Of a stretch of DNA of 13,223 bases, positions 1-6,800 are shown piece after piece. The notes under the pieces are model-generated. The model ran no database searches and was not told the DNA's origin. It saw only the letters and a list, made by a program, of their open reading frames with translations. Both the position numbers and the translations under genes were made by a program. Positions within the stretch are counted from its first letter, which is position 1. Every line of letters starts with the position of its first letter. Location: assembly GCA_028693775.1 (NCBI GenBank), contig JAQUUS010000011.1, forward strand, positions 1-13,223, written 5' to 3'. The stretch comes from Alphaproteobacteria bacterium (GTDB lineage: Bacteria; Pseudomonadota; Alphaproteobacteria; UBA9219).

Positions 1-216
1 GCGCAAATGTACCGCAAAGGCCAGGGCGTGGACCCGAACTCGTCCGAAGCCCACATGTGGTTCTCGGCAGCCTTGGCGCAGGGGAATCCCGAAGCGCAAA
101 CCTGGATCGACTTCATCGAAAAGAAGCTGCCCGCGCAACAACTCAACGAAACGAGAGCGCGTTCCGCAAAGTTTGTGACGAAAGCAAAAACCCGCTGGAA
201 AGCCGAAACCAGATAG
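1..216 (+). CDS. Sel1-like repeat protein, C-terminal end (5' truncated by window)
   Basis: The reading frame is open from the first base, so the start lies outside the window. The visible 71 residues contain one Sel1-like repeat: a YRKGQGV core, then Asp, then A-x-x-W-x-x-AA-x-x-QGN-x-x-A spacing. A charged tail rich in Lys and Arg follows. Sel1 repeats are TPR-like helical hairpins that act as protein-protein interaction scaffolds, often in the periplasm or at the envelope. The partner cannot be told from this fragment. The stop (TAG) is 7 nt before the next start, so this gene is probably co-transcribed with the thioesterase. The repeat assignment is fairly secure; the function of the whole protein is unknown. 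Confidence 0.75.
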   Translation, partial: AQMYRKGQGVDPNSSEAHMWFSAALAQGNPEAQTWIDFIEKKLPAQQLNETRARSAKFVTKAKTRWKAETR

Positions 217-223
217 GCGCCCC

Positions 224-652
224 ATGTCCGAAGAAGAACGCAACGACTGGTGTTTTGGCTGCGGCAAAGCCAACCCCATCGGGCTAAAAATGACCTTTGC
301 GCTCAAAGACGGAAAATACACATCCGTCTTCAAAGCCGGGCCGGAACATCAAAGCTACGAAGGGACGGTCCACGGGGGCATCCTGAGCGCACTCCTCGAC
401 GAAACGATGGGCCGCTATCATTGCAGGCAAGGGGTCAAAGCCATCACAGCGCGGCTCGAAACGCGATTTCGGCGCCCCACGCCCATCGGGGAGCCGCTAA
501 CCGTCTGCGGATGGGTCGTGAAGGAGCGGGGCAAGCTGATCGAAATGGCGGGGAGCGTGGCGCTGGCCGACGGAACGGTCACGGTCGAAGCAAAAGCCTC
601 GATGATCGTTGCCGGAACGATAGACCCTGAAGCCTACCGCGACGAACCATAA
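224..652 (+). CDS. PaaI-family hotdog-fold acyl-CoA thioesterase
   Basis: A 142-residue protein of normal length for a single hotdog domain. The N-terminus has CFGCG (Cys10, Cys13) followed by NPIGL, a hallmark of one PaaI/YbgC-type branch. The catalytic helix carries HGGILSALLDETMG at about residues 50-63, with His50, Gly51-Gly52 and the acidic pair Asp59/Glu60 expected at the active site. Family members hydrolyse acyl-CoA thioesters in the cytoplasm, usually as tetramers; the acyl group cannot be predicted here. The ATG at 224 is the only start that keeps the CFGCG block at the N-terminus, and it lies 7 nt after the preceding gene. It is followed after 56 nt by the M20 peptidase gene. The family call is firm, the substrate unknown. 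Confidence 0.85.
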   Translation: MSEEERNDWCFGCGKANPIGLKMTFALKDGKYTSVFKAGPEHQSYEGTVHGGILSALLDETMGRYHCRQGVKAITARLETRFRRPTPIGEPLTVCGWVVKERGKLIEMAGSVALADGTVTVEAKASMIVAGTIDPEAYRDEP

Positions 653-708
653 TCCTGTATAAGGAACCCAAATCGCCCAAACCCCCCTGTTTTTTACGAA
701 AGCCCGAT

Positions 709-1932
709 ATGCTTGAAAGAATTCTCGCGCACCTCGACGCCCAAAAACAAACCGTCATCGATGTCCAGCGCGCACTGGTCGCCGTCCCTGCCCTGAGTCC
801 GGAAAACGGCGGCACGGGAGAGTCAGAAAAAGCCGAAGTCCTCAAAAAACTCCTCACCTCGATAGGCCTGTCCGAAATCAAGGACATCCCCTCCCCCGAT
901 CCGCGCGTACCAAGCGGCAACCGGCCCAACCTCGCCGCTGTCATCCGGGGCAGAGACCGCACACGCACGCTCTGGGTTGTCTCGCACATCGACGTGGTTC
1001 CTCCCGGCGATCTGTCGCTCTGGACAACCAGGCCCTTCGAGCTGACCGTAGACGGCGACACGCTCATCGGGCGCGGCGTGGAAGACGACCATCACGGCAT
1101 TGTCAGCTCGTTTTTGCTTGCCAAGGCGCTAATCGACGAACGAACCGATCCGCCGGTCAACTACGGCATGCTTTTTGTGTCCGACGAAGAATCGGGTAAC
1201 CGCCACGGCATCGAGCACGTTGTAAAAAACCACAGAAACCTCTTCGGCCCGAACGATATGTTCCTGATCCCCGACTACGGCAACACCACCTCCGAACCCG
1301 TCGACATCGCGGAAAAAGGCGTTCTGTGGCTCAAAATCTCTGTCACAGGCAAGCAATCGCACTCCTCGCAGCCGCAAGAAGGCTGCAACGCGCTGACGGC
1401 CGCCGCAGCGCTAATCCTGAAGCTGCGTGAGCTCCACGACCTGTTCGACAAGCAAGATCCGCTGTTCGACCCGCCGCAATCGACGTTCGAAGCGACGAAA
1501 ATGCAGGAAACGCCCGGAAGCATCAACATCCTGCCGGGCCGAACGGTCTTCCACATGGATTGCCGCACGCTGCCCGACTACGCCCTGACCGACGTGCTCA
1601 AGGAAATCCGCATCATGGGCGGCGCTGTCGAAAAGACGCACGGCGTCAAGGTAGACATCGAAACCGTCCAAAGCACGCAAGCGGCCGCGCCGACGCCGCA
1701 AGGCAGCGAACTGATCGAACGCCTTCTCCCTGCAATTGGCACGGTCTACGGCAACGCCCCCAAACTGGTGGGGGTGGGATGCTTCACAGTGGCCTGCAGC
1801 CTTCGGCACGCGGGCTATCCGGCGGCGGCATGGGCCTCGTTCAACGAAACCCCGCACAAGCCGAACGAACGCTCAAGCATCGCGCTAACCGTCAACGACG
1901 CGAAAGTAATAGCGCGAACCCTGTTTGCATAA
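709..1932 (+). CDS. M20-family zinc metallopeptidase / deacylase (ArgE-DapE-like)
   Basis: A 407-residue cytoplasmic enzyme with the full M20 architecture. The metal-binding motif SHIDVVPPGD gives His93 and catalytic Asp95. GRGVEDDHHG supplies the bridging Asp126. The DEE motif gives general base Glu160 and metal ligand Glu161. IPDYG supplies Asp189, and ETPHKPNE supplies His383. A lid/dimerisation domain sits at about 205-320, with the SHSS segment near 217-220. The spacing GRG-x-ED-x3-G differs from the classical GRG-x2-DMKG and matches a DapE/ArgE-related branch usually annotated only as M20 metallo-hydrolase. These enzymes remove an acyl group or amino acid from an amide; candidates include dipeptides, N-acyl amino acids and N-succinyl-diaminopimelate, and I cannot choose among them. 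The ribosome-binding site before the ATG is weak. Confidence 0.85.
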   Translation: MLERILAHLDAQKQTVIDVQRALVAVPALSPENGGTGESEKAEVLKKLLTSIGLSEIKDIPSPDPRVPSGNRPNLAAVIRGRDRTRTLWVVSHIDVVPPGDLSLWTTRPFELTVDGDTLIGRGVEDDHHGIVSSFLLAKALIDERTDPPVNYGMLFVSDEESGNRHGIEHVVKNHRNLFGPNDMFLIPDYGNTTSEPVDIAEKGVLWLKISVTGKQSHSSQPQEGCNALTAAAALILKLRELHDLFDKQDPLFDPPQSTFEATKMQETPGSINILPGRTVFHMDCRTLPDYALTDVLKEIRIMGGAVEKTHGVKVDIETVQSTQAAAPTPQGSELIERLLPAIGTVYGNAPKLVGVGCFTVACSLRHAGYPAAAWASFNETPHKPNERSSIALTVNDAKVIARTLFA

Positions 1933-1962
1933 CCCCTGACGAAAGCCCCTCAACCAACGCAA

Positions 1963-1991
1963 TTGGTTTACATTCCGCCGTTTAGCATATT
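1963..1991 (+). promoter_or_regulatory. Candidate promoter for the glycerol-phosphate genes
   Basis: TTGGTT (1963-1968) and CATATT (1986-1991) are separated by 17 nt, in the 131-bp gap before the glycerophosphotransferase gene. The -35 box is also the right arm of an inverted repeat, AACCAA-N5-TTGGTT (1952-1968). Both boxes are imperfect matches to the sigma-70 consensus, so this is only a candidate. Confidence 0.3.
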
Positions 1992-2063
1992 GCATTTCCG
2001 CGTATTCATTTGTACGTTTCTCTGGATTATTTTGTGAATAGAATTCAACGGTGTTCGACACGA

Positions 2064-3419
2064 ATGACCCCGCCGCCCTCCTGTTTCCGCAACGCCTTTC
2101 GCCGCCTTGCCGGATGCGCCGCCGGAAACGACGGCCTGCAAGCGCAACTCGACTCCCTCCGCAAAGAGCTGCGCACGCTCCGCGAAGAAGAAATCCCGGC
2201 GCTCAAAGAGCGGATAAGCGAGATCGGCTCCGCACGCCTGTGGAGCGAAATTTCGAGAAGGATAAAAAAAGAGCCAAAGGTCGTCTTCCTGTCGCGCGGT
2301 TTTTTCGGCGACAACATCAAATACGCGTTTCTCGCCTTCGCAAAGCTCGTTAAAGAAAAAGGCCCCTGCCCCTACCTCTACCTGACGGCCTCCGAGGACG
2401 AATACAAGCTTCTCTCCGAACAAGGCCTGCCCGTCAAACTATGGAACCGGAACGACAGGGAGCTGTCCGAATTTCTTCTGCGCGCGCGGGTAGCCGTGCA
2501 GACGGATCATTTCATCGGCTGGTCCCACGACGAGTTCACCCCCGCCGACGTGCTGTCCGGCGCAAAAACCATCCAGCTCTGGCACGGCGGCTTGGGCCAA
2601 AAGCAGATCGCGCTTAAAAACATCGGCGCCTTGAGCGGAATCCAGTCGCGCATTCTCCGCAACGTCCTGCAAACCGACGTCATGCTGTCCCGCTCGTCGG
2701 CGCGAAGCGCCTACCTGACCGAAGCGTTCCAGGCAGGCGAAACGATCGTCGAGGGATATCCGAGGCTGGATGTCTTGCGGCGCGAGCCCACGGACGCCGA
2801 AATGCTGAACGTTGACAGCGCCGCCCTCGATCGGCTCGAAACCGCAAAAAGCCACGGAAAGAAAACGATCCTCTACGCCCCCACCTTCCGCGACACAGAC
2901 AACCGCTGGCTCAAGCCGCAAACCCTCAAAGCCTTCGGCGACATGGCGGCCAATAACAACGCCGTCGTCGCCGTCAACCTGCACCCCTACGATCAAGGCC
3001 GCATCCCCGAACTGAAGGCAAGCCTCCCCTTCCGCAGCGACATGTTTTTCATCCGGGGCCAATCGGACATCTACCCCCTTCTGCGGCACATGGATGCGCT
3101 GATCACGGATTATTCGTCGATCTACGGGGATTTTCTCCTGCTCGACAAACCGGTAATCTTTTTTCGCCCCGACCAAGACTCCTTCGTCAAGGAATCGCGG
3201 GCGCTCGCCGAAAACCGGATGTTCGACCCCGGCCCCGTCGCGACAACGCTCGACGAGCTCGCGGCCCGCACGTTCGAAACCGACCCCGCCGAGCTCCAGA
3301 AATGGGCGGACTTCCGCCGGGAATCGAACGAAGCTCTTAACGAAAAAGCCGACGGCGGAGCGTCGCGGCGCATGGCCGAGCGCATTTTCCGCATGGCCAC
3401 AGAAGGAGACAAAGCATGA
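2064..3419 (+). CDS. CDP-glycerol:glycerophosphotransferase family protein (TagB/TagF-like)
   Basis: A 451-residue protein if it begins at ATG 2064. It resembles enzymes that move glycerol-phosphate from CDP-glycerol to a lipid-linked or glycan acceptor at the inner membrane face. After a basic N-terminus there is a probable coiled coil at about 24-55 (heptad-like Leu/Glu/Lys/Arg). The catalytic GT-B-like region follows: WHGGLGQK at 173-180 (equivalent of the TagF WHGT motif), YAPTFRD at 271-277, NLHPYD at 305-310, and LITDYSSIYGDFLLLDKP at about 346-363, the most diagnostic block. No transmembrane helix is evident. An upstream TTG (2010) or GTG (2034) could extend the protein, but neither has a ribosome site. 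The stop overlaps the next start by 4 bp (ATGA), coupling it to the cytidylyltransferase that would supply its donor. Number and type of units transferred are unknown. Confidence 0.85.
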   Translation: MTPPPSCFRNAFRRLAGCAAGNDGLQAQLDSLRKELRTLREEEIPALKERISEIGSARLWSEISRRIKKEPKVVFLSRGFFGDNIKYAFLAFAKLVKEKGPCPYLYLTASEDEYKLLSEQGLPVKLWNRNDRELSEFLLRARVAVQTDHFIGWSHDEFTPADVLSGAKTIQLWHGGLGQKQIALKNIGALSGIQSRILRNVLQTDVMLSRSSARSAYLTEAFQAGETIVEGYPRLDVLRREPTDAEMLNVDSAALDRLETAKSHGKKTILYAPTFRDTDNRWLKPQTLKAFGDMAANNNAVVAVNLHPYDQGRIPELKASLPFRSDMFFIRGQSDIYPLLRHMDALITDYSSIYGDFLLLDKPVIFFRPDQDSFVKESRALAENRMFDPGPVATTLDELAARTFETDPAELQKWADFRRESNEALNEKADGGASRRMAERIFRMATEGDKA

Positions 3420-3829
3420 TCGTCGGCTACACAACGGGCGTCTACGACCTGTTCCATATCGGGCACCTGAACCTTCTCAAAAAATGCAAGAAGCGCTGCG
3501 ATTTTCTGATCGTCGGCATCAACACGGACGAAATGACGATGGCGTACAAAAAGCGTAAACCGGTCATTTGTTGCAGCGAGCGGATGAAAATCGTCTCGGC
3601 CGTCCGCTATGTCGACAAAGCCGTTGCCCGCCGCCGTCGCGACAACCCGCTAGCGGAATGGAAAAAGCATAAATTCAACGTATGGTTTGTCGGAAGCGAC
3701 TGGAAAGGATCGGAGCAATTCGAACGCATCGCGCGGCTTTTAAAGCCAAAAGGCGTGCGCATCGTCTATCTTCCCTACACCAAGGGAATCTCTTCGACCG
3801 CCCTTCGCAAAAAAATGAAAAAGGCCTAG
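3416..3829 (+). CDS. tagD: Glycerol-3-phosphate cytidylyltransferase (TagD-like)
   Basis: A 137-residue nucleotidyltransferase close to the length of Bacillus TagD. It should make CDP-glycerol and pyrophosphate from CTP and sn-glycerol-3-phosphate in the cytoplasm. GVYDLFHIGHLNLL at 8-21 contains the HxGH CTP-binding motif (His14, Gly16, His17). ERMKIVSAVRYVDKAV lies at 55-70, VGSDWKGS at 92-99, and TKGISSTALR at 122-131 corresponds to the RTxGISTT signature. A good Shine-Dalgarno, AAGGAG at 3403-3408, lies 7 nt upstream inside the preceding gene, and ATG overlaps its TGA. The adjoining glycerophosphotransferase makes the glycerol-3-phosphate substrate likely, though related cytidylyltransferases use ethanolamine-phosphate or other alcohol phosphates. 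The gene symbol is by homology to the Gram-positive enzyme. Confidence 0.88.
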   Translation: MIVGYTTGVYDLFHIGHLNLLKKCKKRCDFLIVGINTDEMTMAYKKRKPVICCSERMKIVSAVRYVDKAVARRRRDNPLAEWKKHKFNVWFVGSDWKGSEQFERIARLLKPKGVRIVYLPYTKGISSTALRKKMKKA

Positions 3830-3835
3830 ACTGGC

Positions 3836-3860
3836 CTCAAAAACCCCGAAAGGTTTTGAG
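3836..3860 (+). promoter_or_regulatory. Hairpin enclosing the ribosome-binding site of the aminotransferase gene
   Basis: CTCAAAAACC (3836-3845) can pair with GGTTTTGAG (3852-3860), giving nine base pairs with one bulged A and a CCGAAA loop. The only plausible Shine-Dalgarno, AAAGG (3849-3853), is split between loop and stem, and the right arm ends immediately before the ATG at 3861. No T-run follows, so it does not look like an intrinsic terminator. It could limit translation unless upstream ribosomes open it; this role is inferred. Confidence 0.45.
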
Positions 3861-4682
3861 ATGAAACACGCAATCGCGAACGGAAAAGTCGTCGCCGAAA
3901 GCAAAGTCCAAATCCCCCTGACAAGCCGGGCGTTTTTCTACGGCTTCGCAGTCTATTCCTCGATCAAAATCGTGAACGGAAAACCGTTTTTCGGCCCCTA
4001 CCACGCCGCGCGGCTGTTCGACTCTGCAAAACAAATCGGGCTCGCGCACAACTTCAAAAAGGCCGACATCCTCGGCTCGGTGGCGGCGCTCGTCAAAGCC
4101 GACAAAGTCAAAAACGACATTTTCAAAATCGTCCTCGTCGGCGCGTCCGCCCCCGATGAGAACGCCAAACTGTTCGTCTTCTCCACCGGCGTCGACACTG
4201 CCTACCCGCCGGATTTCTACAAGCGCGGCGTCAAAGTCATCACCTACCGGGGCGAGCGCCGCCTGCCGCGCGCCAAAACGCTGGATCTTCTCATCAGCTA
4301 CCTCGCCTCGCGCGAAGCGGCCAAAAAAGACGCGCTTGATGCGCTCCTGATCGACCGCGACGGAAACGTCCGCGAAGGAACCCGCACCAACGTTTTCGCC
4401 ATCAAAGGCCAAACGCTCCTCACGCCGCCCGCCGAAAAAACGCTGGAGGGCATCACCAAGAAAATCATCCTGAAAGCGGCAGCGAAAGAATTCAAAATCA
4501 AGGAAACGGACATCCCGGCCACGAAGCTCAAAACCTTCGACGAAATCTTCATCTCCAGCACATCGATGGGCGTGATGCCTGTCCGGCAAATTGACGCCCT
4601 CAAAATCCGGAGCAATTTCGCCAGAACGCACCGTATTGCCGAACTGTTCGACGACGCCCTGCGTGCGGCCTCAAAAAACTGA
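3861..4682 (+). CDS. PLP-dependent class IV aminotransferase (BCAT / D-amino-acid aminotransferase / ADCL type)
   Basis: A 273-residue fold-type IV PLP enzyme of ordinary length. The N-terminal domain has RAFFYGFAVYSSIKIVNGKPF at about 23-43 and HAARLFDSA at 48-56, where Arg51 probably binds the PLP phosphate. The Schiff-base lysine is most likely Lys139 in RAKTLDLLISYLASREA. DALLIDRDGNVREGTRTNVF at 160-179 has Glu172, expected to contact the pyridine nitrogen, plus the TN pair. SSTSMGVMPV at 232-241 is the phosphate-binding C-terminal loop. The family includes branched-chain aminotransferases, D-alanine aminotransferase and aminodeoxychorismate lyase; sequence inspection does not separate them. 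The gene lies 31 nt after tagD and has its ribosome site in a hairpin. A link to surface glycan D-amino acids is possible but unsupported. Confidence 0.85.
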   Translation: MKHAIANGKVVAESKVQIPLTSRAFFYGFAVYSSIKIVNGKPFFGPYHAARLFDSAKQIGLAHNFKKADILGSVAALVKADKVKNDIFKIVLVGASAPDENAKLFVFSTGVDTAYPPDFYKRGVKVITYRGERRLPRAKTLDLLISYLASREAAKKDALDALLIDRDGNVREGTRTNVFAIKGQTLLTPPAEKTLEGITKKIILKAAAKEFKIKETDIPATKLKTFDEIFISSTSMGVMPVRQIDALKIRSNFARTHRIAELFDDALRAASKN

Positions 4683-4728
4683 TCGCCCGCCCTTCCGCCC
4701 GGCGCAAAAAACGCCTAACATCGGGACC

Positions 4729-5538
4729 ATGACCGTAAGCCGTCTTGCCCTGCTTGGCCTGAGCGCCTGCCTCGCGGCTCTTCCCGCCCGCGCCCAAACG
4801 CTTGTCCCGCGCGAAACGCGCACCTTCAGCGTAAACGGGCAGCAGGAAACATGGCAACTGGCATGGTCCGGTGCCCCCGATCCCTCCCGCTATTGCGGCC
4901 CTGACAAAATCGAAGATCTGGCCGACACCTGCGGCTGCGACGGCTTTTCGTACGCCGAGGTTGGCGAGCTCTGGCTGATCCGCACGCGCGGCGGCAAGGA
5001 AATCGAACGCCTTTCCCTCGGCGCACCGTTCGAGCCCGTAAGCCTCAAGCTCAAAAAAGGCGAAATCCCCCTGCGCCGCTGGCCCGCGCAAAACGGAGAC
5101 GTCGGCCGCAAGCGGCAAAAAGACCCAACGCTCCTGCCCGAAATCCAAAGCCGCCCCGCGCCCGAAATCATGGCCTTTGCCGACTACGACCGCGACGGCG
5201 CCGCGAGCGAATTCCTGCTTCAGGTCTCCTACGCCTCCTGCGGCACGTTCGGCGTTGCAGCCGTCGGCGTCTCGAAAGCGAATCCGCATCTTCACATCCT
5301 GAGCTCCGAAGCGCACCCCGAAAAACCGCTGGTCCTTCCGCGCGAAGCATGGGACGCCCTCGCCCAAAGCGGAGGCCCGCACACCCTGACGCTCTGGGAA
5401 TGCGGCAACCACGGCGAGACCACGGGCGGAAAAATCTCCGTCTCGGCCCAAAAAGGCCGCCTGAACGCCACACTCCGCAAATATTCTTGCCCCCGAAAAG
5501 AATCGCCGGAACAATTGCTCGAAGAAACCGCCCAATAA
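4729..5538 (+). CDS. Secreted cysteine-containing protein of unknown function
   Basis: I do not recognise this 269-residue protein. The start at 4729 is chosen because it gives a clear Sec signal peptide (about residues 1-22, cleavage after ARA before Gln23) and follows GGGA at a suitable distance; the frame is open further upstream but that would bury the signal peptide. The mature part has six cysteines (56, 68, 70, 171, 225, 254), an even number that suits disulfides in the periplasm. CGPDKIEDLADTCGCDG at 56-72 is cysteine-rich. ADYDRDGAASE at 151-161 resembles the DxDxDG calcium loop of FG-GAP/VCBS-type repeats, but the rest of such a repeat is not evident. It sits between the aminotransferase and racemase-like genes on the same strand, 46 nt after the former. 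Confidence 0.75.
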   Translation: MTVSRLALLGLSACLAALPARAQTLVPRETRTFSVNGQQETWQLAWSGAPDPSRYCGPDKIEDLADTCGCDGFSYAEVGELWLIRTRGGKEIERLSLGAPFEPVSLKLKKGEIPLRRWPAQNGDVGRKRQKDPTLLPEIQSRPAPEIMAFADYDRDGAASEFLLQVSYASCGTFGVAAVGVSKANPHLHILSSEAHPEKPLVLPREAWDALAQSGGPHTLTLWECGNHGETTGGKISVSAQKGRLNATLRKYSCPRKESPEQLLEETAQ

Positions 5539-5559
5539 CGCCGTTCTGAGAGGCCCCGA

Positions 5560-6225
5560 ATGACCATCGTCTTCTTTCACACCGTTTCGACCGTCCGGGA
5601 TTACCTCAACGACTACGTCCAAAGCCGTTACGAAACGAACGCCGCTCCCATCGAACACATCGTCGAGCCGATATTTCTCACCGGCATGAGCGAAGACGCC
5701 GCCGAAAGAGCCGACCTCTACCGCCAGTTCGCCGACAAAATCTCGCGCCTGTCGCACCGCGCCGACAAAATCCTCATAACGTGCTCCACCCTCGGCGACT
5801 TCGTGGAAGAGTACCGAAAAAGCCATCCCGGCGCAGGCCTCTACCGGATCGACGGCCCCATGGCGCGCGAAGCGGTCAAGCTCGGACGCACCATCGGCAT
5901 CGCAGTCACAAACCGCACAACGGTCGACCCGTCAACGGCGCTCGTACGCAAAGCCGCTCAGGAAATCAGCAAAGACGTGTCCCCGAATTGCTTCGACTGC
6001 AAAACCGAGATCATGGCCCTCGACAAATCCCGGGACCCCATCGAGAGCATAAAAATCCTCGAAGCCCTCAACCGGAATTTCTCCGCCTACGACGCCGTGA
6101 TACTTGCGCAAGTGTCCATCGGGCGCATCATCGGCATGCAGGATTATACCTTCAGCGTCCCCGTACTTTCGAGCATCGCGTCGGGAATTGCGCAGCTTGA
6201 GCTACCCGCCAAAACCGCGCCCTGA
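5560..6225 (+). CDS. Asp/Glu racemase superfamily protein (single catalytic Cys type)
   Basis: A 221-residue cytoplasmic protein of the aspartate/glutamate/hydantoin racemase superfamily. The first half has ILITCSTLGD at 71-80, whose Cys75 matches the first catalytic cysteine. RIDGPMAREAVKLGRTIGIAV follows at about 96-116, then the N/T-rich TNRTTVDPSTALV. In the second half the place of the second catalytic cysteine is held by LAQVSIGRI (about 182-190), where a CT pair would be expected; VPVLSS at 200-205 closes the domain. The pattern matches a subfamily with LAQ-x-S in this position, whose reaction is not established as far as I know. Two other cysteines (144, 147) lie in a CFDC pair. It starts at ATG 5560 with GAGAGG upstream, 21 nt after the secreted protein gene. 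Confidence 0.75.
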   Translation: MTIVFFHTVSTVRDYLNDYVQSRYETNAAPIEHIVEPIFLTGMSEDAAERADLYRQFADKISRLSHRADKILITCSTLGDFVEEYRKSHPGAGLYRIDGPMAREAVKLGRTIGIAVTNRTTVDPSTALVRKAAQEISKDVSPNCFDCKTEIMALDKSRDPIESIKILEALNRNFSAYDAVILAQVSIGRIIGMQDYTFSVPVLSSIASGIAQLELPAKTAP

Positions 6226-6240
6226 AGCCCCGCATTAACC

Positions 6241-6261
6241 AAACGGCCTCCGCGTTTTTTT
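6241..6261 (+). terminator. Weak candidate intrinsic terminator after the racemase-like gene
   Basis: AAACG (6241-6245) and CGTTT (6253-6257) form a short stem with a 7-nt loop, and a run of seven T spans 6255-6261. The stem is only five pairs, three of them A-T, so termination would be inefficient. It lies in the 114-bp gap before the next gene, which has no clear promoter. Confidence 0.25.
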
Positions 6262-6339
6262 CGGTTTCCCAAAAGGCAAAAAAGCCGATAGGATCGAAAG
6301 CCTTACGAACGCCTTCATTTCAAACAAGGACCATTTGCC

Positions 6340-6792
6340 ATGAGCGCACCCGCCTATACACAGGAAGATCTCGAAAAAATCACAAAGTATCTCAAGGGAG
6401 TCGAAGACCTGACGGAATCCGGCAAAAAAGCGGAATTATCGCGCCAAATCACCGCGTCCATAACGCGCGAAGAGCAAGCGGACATCCAGAAAATGATGGC
6501 CGAATTCGAAGCCAACCTTCCCTCGCAAGGCATAAACGAAGAGTCGCTTGTGTGCTCGATCCGGGTCTTTGAGCGCGTCTACACGGTTGCCGAACGCACC
6601 GTCGGCCTCGACAACTGCATAAATCACGGAATGCTTGCGTTGCTGGCGGACATCCGCGGCCTCGAAGACAAGCACGTCGACATCCTGAAGGGACTCGACT
6701 GCCCGGTCTGCGCCGACCGCCTCGAAAAATCGATTACCTATGGCCGCCCGTTCCTGAAGCCGCTGGCTCCGTACAAGAGCCCGACGCCGTAA
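6340..6792 (+). CDS. Hypothetical helical protein with CPVC motif
   Basis: I do not recognise this 150-residue protein. It has no signal peptide or membrane segment and appears cytoplasmic and mostly helical, with charged amphipathic stretches at about 8-60. It has four cysteines (72, 93, 121, 124), the last two in CPVC, a spacing seen in metal sites and in thioredoxin-like redox pairs; with only one such pair a complete zinc finger is not evident within one chain. The C-terminus is proline-rich. AAGGA precedes the ATG by about 10 nt, supporting the start. It is convergent with ydbL, only 4 bp separating the stops, and the preceding gene is 114 bp upstream, so it may be transcribed alone. Confidence 0.7.
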   Translation: MSAPAYTQEDLEKITKYLKGVEDLTESGKKAELSRQITASITREEQADIQKMMAEFEANLPSQGINEESLVCSIRVFERVYTVAERTVGLDNCINHGMLALLADIRGLEDKHVDILKGLDCPVCADRLEKSITYGRPFLKPLAPYKSPTP

Positions 6793-6800
6793 CGCGTTAC
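6789..6800. repeat. 12-bp perfect palindrome spanning two convergent stop codons
   Basis: GTAACGCGTTAC is its own reverse complement. It contains the TAA of the CPVC gene (6790-6792) and the TAA of ydbL on the other strand (6797-6799), with CGCG between. It has no T-run and is short for a terminator, though it could contribute to a bidirectional one. Confidence 0.6.

Noticed and set aside
2010..2063. Longer start (TTG 2010) for the glycerophosphotransferase.
   Set aside because: No Shine-Dalgarno precedes it and the added residues overlap the likely promoter and leader. It remains possible.
2439..3434. A 331-codon minus-strand frame opposite the glycerophosphotransferase.
   Set aside because: The plus strand carries clear TagF motifs; the antisense frame has only Val/Gly/Arg-rich sequence typical of mirrored GC-rich codons.
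4600..5826. A 408-codon open frame on the minus strand.
   Set aside because: It spans antisense to three real genes (aminotransferase end, secreted protein, racemase-like), has low-complexity Arg/Gly/Ala/Phe composition and no motif.
709..6225. A D-amino-acid or peptidoglycan pathway made of the M20 peptidase, class IV aminotransferase and racemase-like protein.
   Set aside because: Each family is broad, the substrate residues do not point to D-amino acids, and unrelated genes lie between. Proximity alone is not enough.
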